DNA of 64,000 bases from Chryseobacterium tructae (lineage in GTDB: Bacteria; Bacteroidota; Bacteroidia; Flavobacteriales; Weeksellaceae), in NCBI RefSeq assembly GCF_030409875.1, contig NZ_JAUFQR010000001.1, positions 3,658,001 to 3,722,000 on the forward strand, written 5' to 3'. A program made the translations under genes and the position numbers. A model generated the notes under the pieces. The model did no database searches, was not told where the DNA came from, and saw nothing but the letters and a program-made list of their open reading frames with translations. This document shows, piece by piece, positions 50,841 to 59,871 of this stretch. Numbering within the stretch: the first letter of the stretch is position 1; each line of letters opens with the position of its first letter.

Positions 50841-51872
50841 ATGATCACTACTAAATACGTCAATTATAAACAAGTTCTCAATCTATCCGGAGTACATCTT
50901 ATTTTAATATCAATTTGGTGCACCTTGATTGCTGTTCTGTTTTATTTTTTCAACTGGCATTGGATGTCTATTCCGTGGGTACCAGTTGCCTTGATTGGTA
51001 CAGCAGAAGCATTCCTTGTGGGATTCAAGAACAACCAGGCTTATGACCGACTTTGGGAAGCCCGAAAAATCTGGGGTGGAATCGTAAACTCCAGCCGTTC
51101 ATTTGCGGCTATGGTACAGGCGTTTGACACAAAAAATGAAGAAATAGGTGTTTTTGATCTTGAAGATCGAAAGAAAAAAATTATCTATCGTCATATTGCA
51201 TGGTTATACACATTCCGTGAACAGCTTTTGGTACCAACAGAATGGGAACACATCAGCAGTGATAATAATAAATTCGGAAATATTAACCTTAGGAGAAACA
51301 GATTGATCAAAGCGGGCTTTCCGGATTATGGAAGAGCTCCTATTTTCTTACATAAATATCTTTCCGAAGAAGAATATGAATTAAAAAGCGAATATAAAAA
51401 CTTTGCCACCTATTTGATTTCTCAACAGGCAAAAGATATCAACGAACTAAAAAACATGAATGCCATCACAGATTTCAACCAGACACAGTTACAAAACAGT
51501 CTGAACGAATTTTATGGTTTTCAGGGGCAGGCAGAAAGAATCAAAAAATTCCCTTCCCCAAGACAATTTGCCAGTACAGCGTTTGTCTTTAATATTCTGT
51601 TCATCACCTTACTCCCTCTTGGATTAGTGAATGAATTTGCAAAATTAGGAGACTGGGGAATCTGGACATCTATTCCTTTCTGTATCATCATTGGTTGGGT
51701 CTACATCATCATGGAGCTTGTAGGTGACTATTCGGAAAATCCTTTTGCAGGATTAATGTTTGATGTTCCCATGCTTTCCATCTGTAGAACCATTGAAATT
51801 GACCTTCTTCAAATGGTAGGAGAAACAGAATTACCGGATCCGATCGCTTCTAAAAAAGGAGTCTTAGTTTAA
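50841..51872 (+). CDS. bestrophin family ion channel
   Basis: A 343-residue member of the bestrophin-like (UPF0187) family, which forms pentameric ion channels in the inner membrane. It starts with MITTKYVNYKQVLNLSG and has four main hydrophobic segments (LILISIWCTLIAVLFYFF; IPWVPVALIGTAEAFLVGF; FVFNILFITLLPLGLVNEFA; FCIIIGWVYIIMELVGDY). Conserved residues include FKNNQAYDRLWEARKIWGGI and the late FAGLMFDVPMLSICRTIEID. It is monocistronic, and no promoter box is clear upstream (TTATTTTG is a partial match). Ion specificity cannot be set from sequence. Confidence 0.92.
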   Translation: MITTKYVNYKQVLNLSGVHLILISIWCTLIAVLFYFFNWHWMSIPWVPVALIGTAEAFLVGFKNNQAYDRLWEARKIWGGIVNSSRSFAAMVQAFDTKNEEIGVFDLEDRKKKIIYRHIAWLYTFREQLLVPTEWEHISSDNNKFGNINLRRNRLIKAGFPDYGRAPIFLHKYLSEEEYELKSEYKNFATYLISQQAKDINELKNMNAITDFNQTQLQNSLNEFYGFQGQAERIKKFPSPRQFASTAFVFNILFITLLPLGLVNEFAKLGDWGIWTSIPFCIIIGWVYIIMELVGDYSENPFAGLMFDVPMLSICRTIEIDLLQMVGETELPDPIASKKGVLV

Positions 51873-51910
51873 GTAGAAAATTCAAATAGTAATTTTCGTC
51901 ACTATAATTT

Positions 51911-52369
51911 TCACAAAACAATTGCTGTGGTATTTTTCACCTCAGAAATCATAAATGAGCTGTGCGTGCTTGCGATGTGTTGAATCGTCGTAAGCTTCGT
52001 CAGCATAAAGTTTCGGTAATCTTCAATATTCTTTACTCCTATTTTGAGAATATAATCATAATCTCCGCTTACATGGAAACATTCTGTAACCTCCAGAAGA
52101 TTCATCACTTCTTTTTCAAACTGGAGAACAAACTCTTTCTTGTGCTGTGTTAATTTTATATGGCACAACACAATAAATTCACGGTTGATCTTTTTCCTGT
52201 CCAATAATGCCACATATTTTGAAATAATACCTCCGTTTTCCAACTTTTTAATCCGTTCATATACAGCTGTAACCGACAATCCAAGCTTACCAGACAACGC
52301 TTTGGTGGTTTGTTTGCAGTCTTCCTGTAAAAACAGCAACAATTTTTTATCAGTTTCGTCAAGTTCCAT
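51911..52369 (-). CDS. Lrp/AsnC family transcriptional regulator
   Basis: A 152-residue regulator with an N-terminal winged helix-turn-helix (LDETDKKLLLFLQEDCKQTT, LSGKLGLSVTAVYERIKKLE) and a C-terminal ligand-binding RAM domain (HVSGDYDYILKIGVKNIEDY). It is divergently placed from a Met/Cys-metabolism gene, with about 150 bp between that contain a perfect palindrome. This makes local control of that gene, and self-control, likely. Family members sense amino acids such as leucine, methionine or cysteine; the ligand here is unknown. The start is ATG at 52369. Confidence 0.93.
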   Translation of the reverse strand: MELDETDKKLLLFLQEDCKQTTKALSGKLGLSVTAVYERIKKLENGGIISKYVALLDRKKINREFIVLCHIKLTQHKKEFVLQFEKEVMNLLEVTECFHVSGDYDYILKIGVKNIEDYRNFMLTKLTTIQHIASTHSSFMISEVKNTTAIVL

Positions 52370-52453
52370 AGATAAATTTTTGGTGAAAATTTAATATTTC
52401 CGAAGATAGCAATTATATTTTCTAAATAAACAACATTTTCCAGTTTTATATTC

Positions 52454-52471
52454 TATAAATTCAAATTTATA
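52454..52471. promoter_or_regulatory. candidate Lrp-type operator (palindrome)
   Basis: A perfect 8-bp inverted repeat TATAAATT-CA-AATTTATA in the divergent region between the Lrp/AsnC gene and the methionine gamma-lyase-like gene. Lrp sites are AT-rich palindromes of about this length. In AT-rich DNA such palindromes also occur by chance, so this is a candidate only. Confidence 0.4.
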
Positions 52472-52526
52472 TTGTAATAATTAGGAAAATGATGCAAATT
52501 AGGCCAGTAAAATAAAAACAATGCTT

Positions 52527-53753
52527 ATGGAAAACTTTAATGCAGCCAACGAGATCCAGGATCTTCAGTATTTTGGCGAATTCGGAGGAGTAAACCCTTC
52601 TATTTCTGACAGCTCTACCTATACTTTCCTTTCTGCAAAGACTATGTTTGATACTTTTGAAGGGAATGCAGAAGGATGTTATCTATATTCCAGACATTCA
52701 TCTCCCATGAATCTTTATCTGGCGCAAGCGCTGGCCAAAATGGAAAATACAGAATCTGCTAACGTTACAGCATCCGGAATGGGAGCCATTACTTCTGTTT
52801 TGATGCAGGTATGCAAAAGTGGAGACCATATTATTTCAAGCAGAACTATTTATGGAGGAACGTATGCCTTTCTTAAAAACTTTTTACCACAATTCAATGT
52901 AGCAACCACTTTCGTTGATATCAATAATTTTGATTCAATAGAAAATGCAATCACACCTAATACAAAAGTAATCTATTGTGAAAGTGTAAGCAATCCGTTA
53001 CTTGAAGTAGCTGACCTTAGAAAGCTTTCTGAAATTTGTAAAAAACACAATTTAAAACTGATTGTAGACAATACATTTTCTCCTCTTTCCATCTCGCCTC
53101 AATTATTCGGTGCAGATGTTGTGATCCACAGCTTAACTAAATTTATCAATGGAAGCAGTGATACTGTTGGTGGCGTATATTGTGGTACCCAGGCCTTCAT
53201 TGACGATACTAAAAATGTAAATTCCGGAGCATGTATGCTTTTGGGACCTACTATGGACAGCTTAAGAGCATCAAGCATCCTTAAAAACCTCAGAACCCTT
53301 CATATCAGAATAAAACAACATAGCCACAACGCTATGTATCTTGCCGAAAGATTTGAACAAGATGGTTTAAAAGTATCCTATCCAGGATTGCCTTCCCATA
53401 AAAATCATGAGCTGATGAAGAGCATGATTGATGATGAATATGGATTCGGAGGACTATTAACTCTGGATGCAGGAACTACAGAAAAAGCCAATGAATTGAT
53501 GGAAATGATGCAAACAGAAAATCTTGGATACCTTGCTGTAAGCTTAGGATTCTACAAAACATTGTTCTCCTGCTCAGGAAAATCTACATCATCTGAAATC
53601 CCTGAAGAAGAACGTGCTTCAATTGGTATTTCCGATGGATTAATCAGATTCTCAATTGGCTTAGATCACGATATCAAAAGAACTTATCATAAAATGAAAG
53701 AATGTATGCTGAAAGTAGGCATTCTTACCCATGAAAACATCTCTATATCCTAA
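52527..53753 (+). CDS. PLP-dependent Cys/Met metabolism enzyme (methionine gamma-lyase-like)
   Basis: Pyridoxal-phosphate enzyme of the Cys/Met (trans-sulfuration) family, about 408 residues. Key parts: YSRHSSPMNLYLAQALAKME, SGMGAITSVLMQVCKSGDHI, IYCESVSNPLLEVAD, LIVDNTFSPLSISPQ, and the PLP-lysine motif SLTKFINGSSDTVGG. The C-terminal FSIGLDHDIKRTYHKMKE is usual. The exact reaction (methionine gamma-lyase, cystathionine gamma-lyase or -synthase) cannot be fixed from sequence. The start is taken at 52527 (MENFNAANE); ATG at 52521 adds two residues. It is divergent from the Lrp/AsnC regulator and followed by a terminator. Confidence 0.88.
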   Translation: MENFNAANEIQDLQYFGEFGGVNPSISDSSTYTFLSAKTMFDTFEGNAEGCYLYSRHSSPMNLYLAQALAKMENTESANVTASGMGAITSVLMQVCKSGDHIISSRTIYGGTYAFLKNFLPQFNVATTFVDINNFDSIENAITPNTKVIYCESVSNPLLEVADLRKLSEICKKHNLKLIVDNTFSPLSISPQLFGADVVIHSLTKFINGSSDTVGGVYCGTQAFIDDTKNVNSGACMLLGPTMDSLRASSILKNLRTLHIRIKQHSHNAMYLAERFEQDGLKVSYPGLPSHKNHELMKSMIDDEYGFGGLLTLDAGTTEKANELMEMMQTENLGYLAVSLGFYKTLFSCSGKSTSSEIPEEERASIGISDGLIRFSIGLDHDIKRTYHKMKECMLKVGILTHENISIS

Positions 53754-53766
53754 ATTTTATTGTACA

Positions 53767-53800
53767 AAAGAAGGCTGTCTCCAATGAAACAGCCTTCTTT
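53767..53800 (+). terminator. intrinsic terminator of the methionine gamma-lyase-like gene
   Basis: AAAGAAGGCTGT at 53767-53778 pairs with ACAGCCTTCTTT at 53789-53800, followed by ATTTTTTATT. Confidence 0.85.
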
Positions 53801-53883
53801 ATTTTTTATTCAAAAATTCCATTATTTTAATTACAAACCAAATCTGTGAGATGTAGGATCAGCCGGATAAAATTATATGTTTT

Positions 53884-53950
53884 TAAGTTTTGGCTAAAGC
53901 CAATGGAATTTTATTTTTATAGTAAATGTGCTAAAGCCCATTTCTACTGA
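53884..53950. repeat. dispersed two-hairpin repeat, copy 3
   Basis: AAGTTTTGGCTAAAGCC, AATGGAATTT, a T-rich spacer, then ATGTGCTAAAGCCCAT and TTCTACTGAA. Same layout as the copies at 24945 and 29014, with the second hairpin slightly diverged. It is located past the terminator of a plus-strand gene, like the others. The remaining intergenic DNA from 53951 to 54109 shows no gene or RNA that I can support. Confidence 0.7.
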
Positions 53951-54109
53951 ATATTTTCCCTCATTAGTTTACCATTAAATCAACGAGAGAAATATCTACC
54001 TTAATCAGCTTTATCGGAGATAAATCTCGCACCTTACAACATAAAGCGTAAAAAATCTTCGCGTTTTCCAACAAAAAAAATCGAAAGATACCACGGAACA
54101 GACAGCTAA

Positions 54110-55114
54110 TTATTTCTTATGATAATGATGCGGAAATGCATCCTCCGGTTTCATTCTGAAAATATTCAGCAGAACCCAGGATTTTAAGAATCCATATCCG
54201 TAAGAAAACATCTGAATATAAGTAGAAATGACCGCCATTCCGGCAATACTTATATTTTTAGTTAACAATAAAGCGTGGAAAAACACCAAAAATGTATATA
54301 ATCCATAGAAAGCAAGAATAAATCCTTTTCCCAACATAAAATATTCAATAAACCCCATAAGGTATCCCAACATAAATAAGGTAGGAAATGCAAAGGATAT
54401 TTTCACATAATTCGGATGTCTTTGATTAAGGATCGGTCTTGCACAGCCAAATTGATACACCTGCTTAGAAAACTTACCAAGGTCTACTCTGCGCTTGTGA
54501 TATACTGCAATATCATCAAAAAAAGCCGTTGTAAATCCGTTCTCCCAAAGTGTCATCGATAAATCCGGATCCTCTCCTATTCTCATTTCGGAAAAGCCTC
54601 CTACTTTTTTAAAGGCCGTTTTTTTCACCCCCATATTAAAACTTCTGGGCTGAAATTTTGAAACGGCTTTTTTACTTCCTCTAATTCCTCCGGTCGTAAA
54701 AACAGAAGTCATAGAATACGAAATCGCTTTTTGCATCAGATTAAAACCTTTATGAGCTTTATCTGCACCTCCAAAAGCATCACAAGGAATGGTCAGGATA
54801 TCTTTTTTGATATGTTCAATATAATCTTTTTCAACAATCACATCACTGTCTACAAACACGAGCCATTCATTAGCGGCTCTTTCTGATCCATAATTTCTTG
54901 TAAGCCCTGGCCCTGAATTGTCTTTTCTGAAATATTTAATATCCAGAATCTCTTCAAAATTCTTGATCGTAGGTTTCAGATCAATGATTGAACCATCATC
55001 AACGATAATAATCTCAAACTCTTTATCAGTCTGTTGGGTCAAAGAAGTCAGCAACTCGAAAAGTTCATCCTTTCGGTTGTAAATAGCAACAATAATAGAA
55101 ATACTAGGTTTCAA
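54110..55114 (-). CDS. family 2 glycosyltransferase with C-terminal membrane helices
   Basis: A 334-residue GT-A-fold glycosyltransferase. Motifs are SIIVAIYNRKDELFELLTSL, EIIIVDDGSIIDLKP (nucleotide-binding Asp residues), WLVFVDSDVIVEKDYIEHI (DxD-like motif DSD) and IGEDPDLSMTLWENG near the middle. The C-terminal part has hydrophobic helices (FAFPTLFMLGYLMGFIEYFM; GFILAFYGLYTFLVFFHALL). It probably transfers sugars to a membrane-bound acceptor such as a surface polysaccharide; donor and acceptor are unknown. It is the last of three minus-strand genes (RNA methyltransferase, small membrane protein, glycosyltransferase). Confidence 0.88.
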   Translation of the reverse strand: MKPSISIIVAIYNRKDELFELLTSLTQQTDKEFEIIIVDDGSIIDLKPTIKNFEEILDIKYFRKDNSGPGLTRNYGSERAANEWLVFVDSDVIVEKDYIEHIKKDILTIPCDAFGGADKAHKGFNLMQKAISYSMTSVFTTGGIRGSKKAVSKFQPRSFNMGVKKTAFKKVGGFSEMRIGEDPDLSMTLWENGFTTAFFDDIAVYHKRRVDLGKFSKQVYQFGCARPILNQRHPNYVKISFAFPTLFMLGYLMGFIEYFMLGKGFILAFYGLYTFLVFFHALLLTKNISIAGMAVISTYIQMFSYGYGFLKSWVLLNIFRMKPEDAFPHHYHKK

Positions 55115-55198
55115 ATTGAAAATTTTTCAAAATTACTTATTCGGGGAGGAAACCACAAACAGTTTAACAGCTTATTGGGAGAATTAATCTTAATAATC

Positions 55199-55600
55199 TT
55201 AAATAAACACTCCAGATTTATAGTAAACACACATCACCAAAGCAATAAAAAATGCGATTACAGAACAGCTAAAAAAAAGCAGCTTGAAAATGCTTTTGAA
55301 ATAATAAAGCTCCAGAAGATTCAGAAGAAAAAATAATACACCCGAAATCGCTACTCCTATTATTGTAGATACAATCAAAGCTGATGTTTGATCTCCTACA
55401 GGCAATGGCTTATGAAAAACAACAAAAAAGAGAAAGACAGACGCAAGAATAAATCCTGCGCTGACCTTCTCTGTAAAATATTTATCTTTTTTCTTATCCT
55501 TTTTTCGAGCACGAGCTTCAGAATCTTTCACTGGCTCAGTTGCCACAATAGAAGCCGCATCTGCTAATAGCCCTAAAATCTCAAGAATATTCCAAGACAT
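55199..55600 (-). CDS. small membrane protein of unknown function
   Basis: A 133-residue protein. A hydrophilic N-terminal half with a strongly charged stretch (ARARKKDKKKDKYF) is followed by three hydrophobic segments (AGFILASVFLFFVVF; ALIVSTIIGVAISGVLFFLL; LLFFSCSVIAFFIALVMCVY). I do not recognise a family. It sits 14 bp after the RNA methyltransferase gene and 84 bp before the glycosyltransferase gene on the same strand, so it may belong to that cluster. The positive-inside rule places the charged loop in the cytoplasm. Confidence 0.72.
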   Translation of the reverse strand: MSWNILEILGLLADAASIVATEPVKDSEARARKKDKKKDKYFTEKVSAGFILASVFLFFVVFHKPLPVGDQTSALIVSTIIGVAISGVLFFLLNLLELYYFKSIFKLLFFSCSVIAFFIALVMCVYYKSGVFI

Positions 55601-55614
55601 AGTTAAAGTTAGCT

Positions 55615-56781
55615 TTAAGATTTATCCTCTAATTTATGAATCTTCTTCGTTCCTTCATACATTTCGTACTGTAAAAATCTCGTTTCCAGCTTTCCGTTGA
55701 AAAGTTTGATCTTTCTTGAAGGACGTAACCCAATTTTCTTCACTGCCTCAAGGTCAGATGAAATCAGCCAAGCAAGGGTATTCGGATAATTCGTCTTAAA
55801 GGTATCCCCTATTTTTTTATAGAAATCATCATCATTAATCGAGATTCTCTCATCATAAGGAGGATTAAATACCATTAATAATGGGAAAAGTTCTTTCTTA
55901 GAATCAAAGAAATTCTGTTTTTTGATCTCGATCACATCCTCCATTTCTGCGGCTTCTACATTCATTCTGGCAGCATTCAGCATTCTGGCATCAATATCAT
56001 ACCCTACAATCTTCCCATCAAATTGTCTCACTCTGTTAACTCTGAATTCTTTGATTTTCGAGAATAAATCAGCATCATAGTTTTTCCAGTTCTGGAATCC
56101 GAATCTTTTTCTGAAAATCTGAGCCGGAAGATCCATGGCAATCATCACTGCTTCAATCAATAATGTTCCCGAACCACACATGGGATCTAGGAAATTACCT
56201 TTTCCGTCCCAGCCTGCCAATTGCAGCATTCCACTAGCCAAAACCTCATTGATTGGAGCTTCACCCTGCTCTCTTCTATATCCTCTTTTGAATAAAGCAT
56301 CACCAGAAGAGTCCATAGAAATCATCACCAATTCTCTATCAATATGAAGATGGAACTTAATATCCGGATTTCTGGTTTCTACATTCGGACGTCTTTTAAA
56401 TTTATCCTGAAAATAATCTACAATAGCATCCTTCATTTTTAAGGTTACAAATTGAGAATGTTTGAAGGTTTCAGAGTTTACCGTTGAATCAATCGAGAAA
56501 GACTGATCTACATCCATAAATTCCGCCCAATCAAATTTGAACAGCCTATCATAAAACTGATGCTGGTTAAAAGCTTTGAACTCATGAATCGGCACTAATA
56601 TTTTTAACGCTGTTCTTGCAGAATAATTGATTTTATAAAGAAAACCAAGATCTCCTTCACAATTCACTGCTCTGTTTTTAATTTCAACCTTTCTCCCGCC
56701 TAATTTCTTGATCTCTTCTGCCAGAATTTGTTCTAATCCGAAGAATGTTTTGATCTGTATTGGTAGATTTTCTATATCCAT
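55615..56781 (-). CDS. THUMP-domain class I SAM-dependent RNA methyltransferase (RlmL N-terminal half type)
   Basis: A 388-residue RNA methyltransferase. The N-terminal THUMP domain (about residues 5-160; QIKTFFGLEQILAEEIKKLG, EIKNRAVNCEGDLGFLYKI) binds RNA. The C-terminal part is a Rossmann methyltransferase with FLDPMCGSGTLLIEAVMIAM (SAM motif), IVGYDIDARMLNAARMNVEA and LMVFNPPYDERISI (NPPY, typical of amino-group methylation). By homology it modifies 23S rRNA guanine (m2G2445, RlmL type). The fused RlmK half of E. coli is absent. It is the first gene of a minus-strand cluster and is divergent from the methyltransferase at 56919. Confidence 0.92.
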   Translation of the reverse strand: MDIENLPIQIKTFFGLEQILAEEIKKLGGRKVEIKNRAVNCEGDLGFLYKINYSARTALKILVPIHEFKAFNQHQFYDRLFKFDWAEFMDVDQSFSIDSTVNSETFKHSQFVTLKMKDAIVDYFQDKFKRRPNVETRNPDIKFHLHIDRELVMISMDSSGDALFKRGYRREQGEAPINEVLASGMLQLAGWDGKGNFLDPMCGSGTLLIEAVMIAMDLPAQIFRKRFGFQNWKNYDADLFSKIKEFRVNRVRQFDGKIVGYDIDARMLNAARMNVEAAEMEDVIEIKKQNFFDSKKELFPLLMVFNPPYDERISINDDDFYKKIGDTFKTNYPNTLAWLISSDLEAVKKIGLRPSRKIKLFNGKLETRFLQYEMYEGTKKIHKLEDKS

Positions 56782-56880
56782 AATTTTGAATTAAAAGTTT
56801 TAAAGCATTAATAATTAAAAGATTAACCATCCAATTCATTGGTCAATTGAATTTTTCAATCTTTCCATGTTGTAAAATAC

Positions 56881-56914
56881 TTTGCTTTTAAGACCACAAA
56901 TTTAGTTATTTTTG
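56881..56914 (+). promoter_or_regulatory. Bacteroidota-type promoter almost touching the start codon
   Basis: TTTG at 56881-56884, 22 nt, then TATTTTTG at 56907-56914. Both elements match the -33 TTG and -7 TAnnTTTG consensus. The box ends 4 nt before the ATG at 56919, so transcription should begin at or within a few bases of the start codon. Confidence 0.55.
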
Positions 56915-56918
56915 CATT

Positions 56919-57644
56919 ATGGAATGGTTTGAATCTTGGTTTGATACCCCTTATTATCATTTGTTGTATAGCAACAGAGACTATACTGAAGCTGAAAACT
57001 TCATCACAAAACTTACTGCGGATCTACAGCTTCCGCCTCAATCTAAGATCATTGATCTTGCCTGCGGAAAAGGAAGACACTCTGTTTTCCTCAATAAATT
57101 AGGCTATGATGTTTTAGGTCTGGATCTTTCAAGACAAAGTATTGAATCTGATAAACAATATGAAAATCAAACCCTGATTTTCCAGGTTCACGATATGCGA
57201 AACCCAATTGATGCAGATCCGATGGATGCTGTTTTCAATTTATTTACAAGTTTTGGATATTTTGATAATGAAAATGACGACAAAAAGGTTTTCCAATCTG
57301 TATACAATGCATTGAAACCCGGTGGATATTTCGTTTTAGATTATCTGAACGAAGAATATGTCAGAAATACCATGGTTCCGGAAACGTTAATTACCCGTGG
57401 TGATATTGATTTTAAGATTTTGAAAAAGATTGAAGGCAGACACATTATTAAAGATATCCGTTTTGAAACAGAAGGAAAATCTTTTCATTTCTTTGAAAAA
57501 GTAAAACTTCATACGCTGGAAGCCATCCATGCTTATGCCTCTGATTGTGGCTTTGAAAGAATAAAAATATGGGGAGATTATCAACTGAACGAATTTAACA
57601 AAGAAACTTCCCCACGTTGTATCAATTTATTTAAGAAAAAATAA
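56919..57644 (+). CDS. class I SAM-dependent methyltransferase
   Basis: A 241-residue methyltransferase. It begins MEWFESWFDTPYYHLLYSN and has the SAM-binding motif IIDLACGKGRHSVFLNKLGY with the acidic GLDLSRQSIE, then the later MDAVFNLFTSFGYFDNEND and GGYFVLDYLNEEYV. The substrate is unknown. The start is fixed by the promoter box directly upstream. Its stop codon overlaps the ATG of the ZIP transporter gene by one base (TAATG), so the two are translationally coupled. Confidence 0.9.
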   Translation: MEWFESWFDTPYYHLLYSNRDYTEAENFITKLTADLQLPPQSKIIDLACGKGRHSVFLNKLGYDVLGLDLSRQSIESDKQYENQTLIFQVHDMRNPIDADPMDAVFNLFTSFGYFDNENDDKKVFQSVYNALKPGGYFVLDYLNEEYVRNTMVPETLITRGDIDFKILKKIEGRHIIKDIRFETEGKSFHFFEKVKLHTLEAIHAYASDCGFERIKIWGDYQLNEFNKETSPRCINLFKKK

Positions 57645-58354
57645 TGGTAACAGTACTTTTACTGATTTTAAGTGTAGTAACAGGAGTCTATCTGGGAAAA
57701 CACTTTGGTAAAAAGGAAAAACTGGCTAAAAACCTACTGATATTAAGTGCAGGTTTCCTGATTACAATTTGTCTGAATGAAGTATTTCCTCAGGTCTATA
57801 CTTCTTCAACAGGCAGCAGCCTGGGAATATTTGTCATCGCAGGAGTTCTTCTGCAAATGATCCTGGAGGCTCTTACCAAAGGTTTCGAACACGGACACTT
57901 CCACCATCATGGTGAACATAATATTCTTCCAATGGCTTTAATGGTAGGGTTATTCATCCACGCCTTTATTGAAGGAATCCCATTGGCTAATGAAGAACAT
58001 GAATTATCTCCCTATCTTTTAGGGATTGTATTTCATAACCTTCCTATTTCATTTATTCTGGGAGCATTTTTATTCAATAGAAAAGGAGAATCAAAAAGTT
58101 CTTCATCTTATCCGTCATTACTGATCGTAGCCTTATTTGCATTAGCATCACCTATGGGAATGTTATTGGGAAATTATTTTAATCCTAACCTGCAGCCTTA
58201 TTTTCTGGCGATTGTAGGAGGAATCTTTTTACACATTTCATCCGTGATTATTTTTGAAAGCAATAAGAACCACAATATTGACTGGGTGAAAATAGGACTT
58301 GTTGTATTAGGAGTTTCTTTAGCTCTGGTTATGCACCTTTTCCATCATCATTAA
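57644..58354 (+). CDS. ZIP family metal transporter
   Basis: A 236-residue integral membrane protein of the ZIP (zinc/iron transport) family. It has about seven to eight helices, a His-rich loop (FEHGHFHHHGEHN) and the two metal-binding helices (FIHAFIEGIPLANE and GIVFHNLPISFILGAF, with the HxxxE and HN ligands). It probably moves Zn2+ or other divalent metals into the cell. It overlaps the upstream methyltransferase by one base and ends before a strong bidirectional terminator. No metal-responsive regulator is adjacent. Confidence 0.93.
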   Translation: MVTVLLLILSVVTGVYLGKHFGKKEKLAKNLLILSAGFLITICLNEVFPQVYTSSTGSSLGIFVIAGVLLQMILEALTKGFEHGHFHHHGEHNILPMALMVGLFIHAFIEGIPLANEEHELSPYLLGIVFHNLPISFILGAFLFNRKGESKSSSSYPSLLIVALFALASPMGMLLGNYFNPNLQPYFLAIVGGIFLHISSVIIFESNKNHNIDWVKIGLVVLGVSLALVMHLFHHH

Positions 58355-58374
58355 AAATAAAAATATTTAAACAT

Positions 58375-58408
58375 AAAAAAGCTCTGGACTACAAAATCCA
58401 GAGCTTTT
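58375..58408. terminator. bidirectional intrinsic terminator
   Basis: An A-run plus GCTCTGGA at 58375-58388 pairs with TCCAGAGCTTTT at 58397-58408, with A- and T-runs on both sides. It serves the plus-strand ZIP gene and the convergent minus-strand outer-membrane gene. Confidence 0.88.
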
Positions 58409-58436
58409 ATTTTTATTTCCTTATATCGATTGAAAA

Positions 58437-59839
58437 TTAGAATTTCCAACCCACAGTAAGGAAGAAATTATTTCTGCTATTTTTAACTTCACTTACAGCA
58501 TAAGCGTCATTCTCATAGATAGACTTAGAACCTGTTGAATAATAAGCACTATCATAATCATTTCCAATAAGTCCTCTTACAGAAGGACTACTATACTTGG
58601 AAGTTATATTCTGATAAGATGCATCAACATAAAATGCTTTGAAATCATATCCAATACCGAATGAAACTAAATTTCTATCGCTCAGCATCAGATTACTATA
58701 TGATTGATCTCCTACATTACCTGCATTATCAAATCGGGTAATGGTAAGAGCATCTAGAGGATTGGATAAATAAGAATATCCACCTCTTAATCTAAATTGC
58801 TGAACTCTATATTCTGCTCCTACTCTTACTTCCGACATGTTCTTATAATTCTCTTTAAAGAATGAATTAAGATCACGTTCTATGTTACCATATACTTTAT
58901 AATCAGGTTTTGTAAGCCCTAATGTATAGTCTACGTTCAATGAGAAGTTTTTATTGGCTACAAATGCAGCACTCACAGTTGCTTTAAGTGGAGAAGTAAA
59001 TTTTCTATTTTCTGATCCTATCCCATTTCCATAGTCCGGATTATTATAGAAGCTAAAATCACGATCTATACTCCAGAATGTAGGGGTTTCAAGGGTTGCT
59101 CCTACTCTGAAATTAGGACTTAATTTTCCAATTACCCCTAATGATGCAGAGAAACCTGAAGCTCTTTCCCAATAAGGACTATCCTGTTTGTGAAAGTAAT
59201 CAACACTATTATTATTAGCCATTCTAAATGCCAATTGGTCAGTCTGATCAACTGAAGCATTGAAAAAGTTCAATCCTGCTCCAATGTAGAAATTATGATT
59301 ATAATTGGCACCTACACCAAAACTCATCTTTGATAAATTCCCAGATCTGTAATATTGATGTCCTGCTAGTGTTGCATTTCCATCTGGTAACTTAGCTGTA
59401 ATATTTGCATTTCCCGGAGATTCTACAACATTATCAAGAGACTGATTAGAAAAATTAACCCCAACATTAATAAACTTCCATGCGGATTTAGTCAATAATG
59501 GAAAAGCAATGATTCCACCTGCATTTCCTAAATCACCTCTCGTTTTGCTGTAATCTACTGTGGAGCCTCCTAAAGAAGTACTGTTCTTATTACCCATGAT
59601 AGATAAAGTTGCCGAAGCTTCTCCCGAAATAGCAACTCCCAGACCTGCAGGGTTAGTCAATAATGAATTGGCATCCCTCCTAATGCACCATTAGCACCAG
59701 CCATACCATTAAACTTAGCAGATCCAACCATTGGACTGCTTGAATAAACATCTATAGTATTTCTTATTAATGAAACATCCTGAGCCTGTGCATAAAATGC
59801 AGCAGAAATACTCATTAATACTAAAGATTTTTTTAACAT
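58437..59839 (-). pseudogene. OmpP1/FadL family outer-membrane protein, frameshifted
   Basis: Predicted outer-membrane beta-barrel of about 467 residues when repaired. Signal peptide (KKSLVLMSISAAFYAQAQ), then the OmpP1/FadL-like N-terminal segment with FNGMAGANGALGGDANSLLT (the typical Ala/Gly-rich LxxNPAG region), and a long series of amphipathic strands ending NFFLTVGWKF, with the terminal Phe usual for barrel assembly. Family members carry hydrophobic compounds across the outer membrane. One G is missing on the coding strand at 59675-59677; restored, the frame reads GGDANSLLTNPAGLGV. As read, the barrel part would lack its signal peptide. It lies 32 bp after the Gly/Trp-rich lipoprotein gene. 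Confidence 0.84.
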
Positions 59840-59871
59840 TATTTTTTTAATAGTTTTTATGAAGTTGAATA

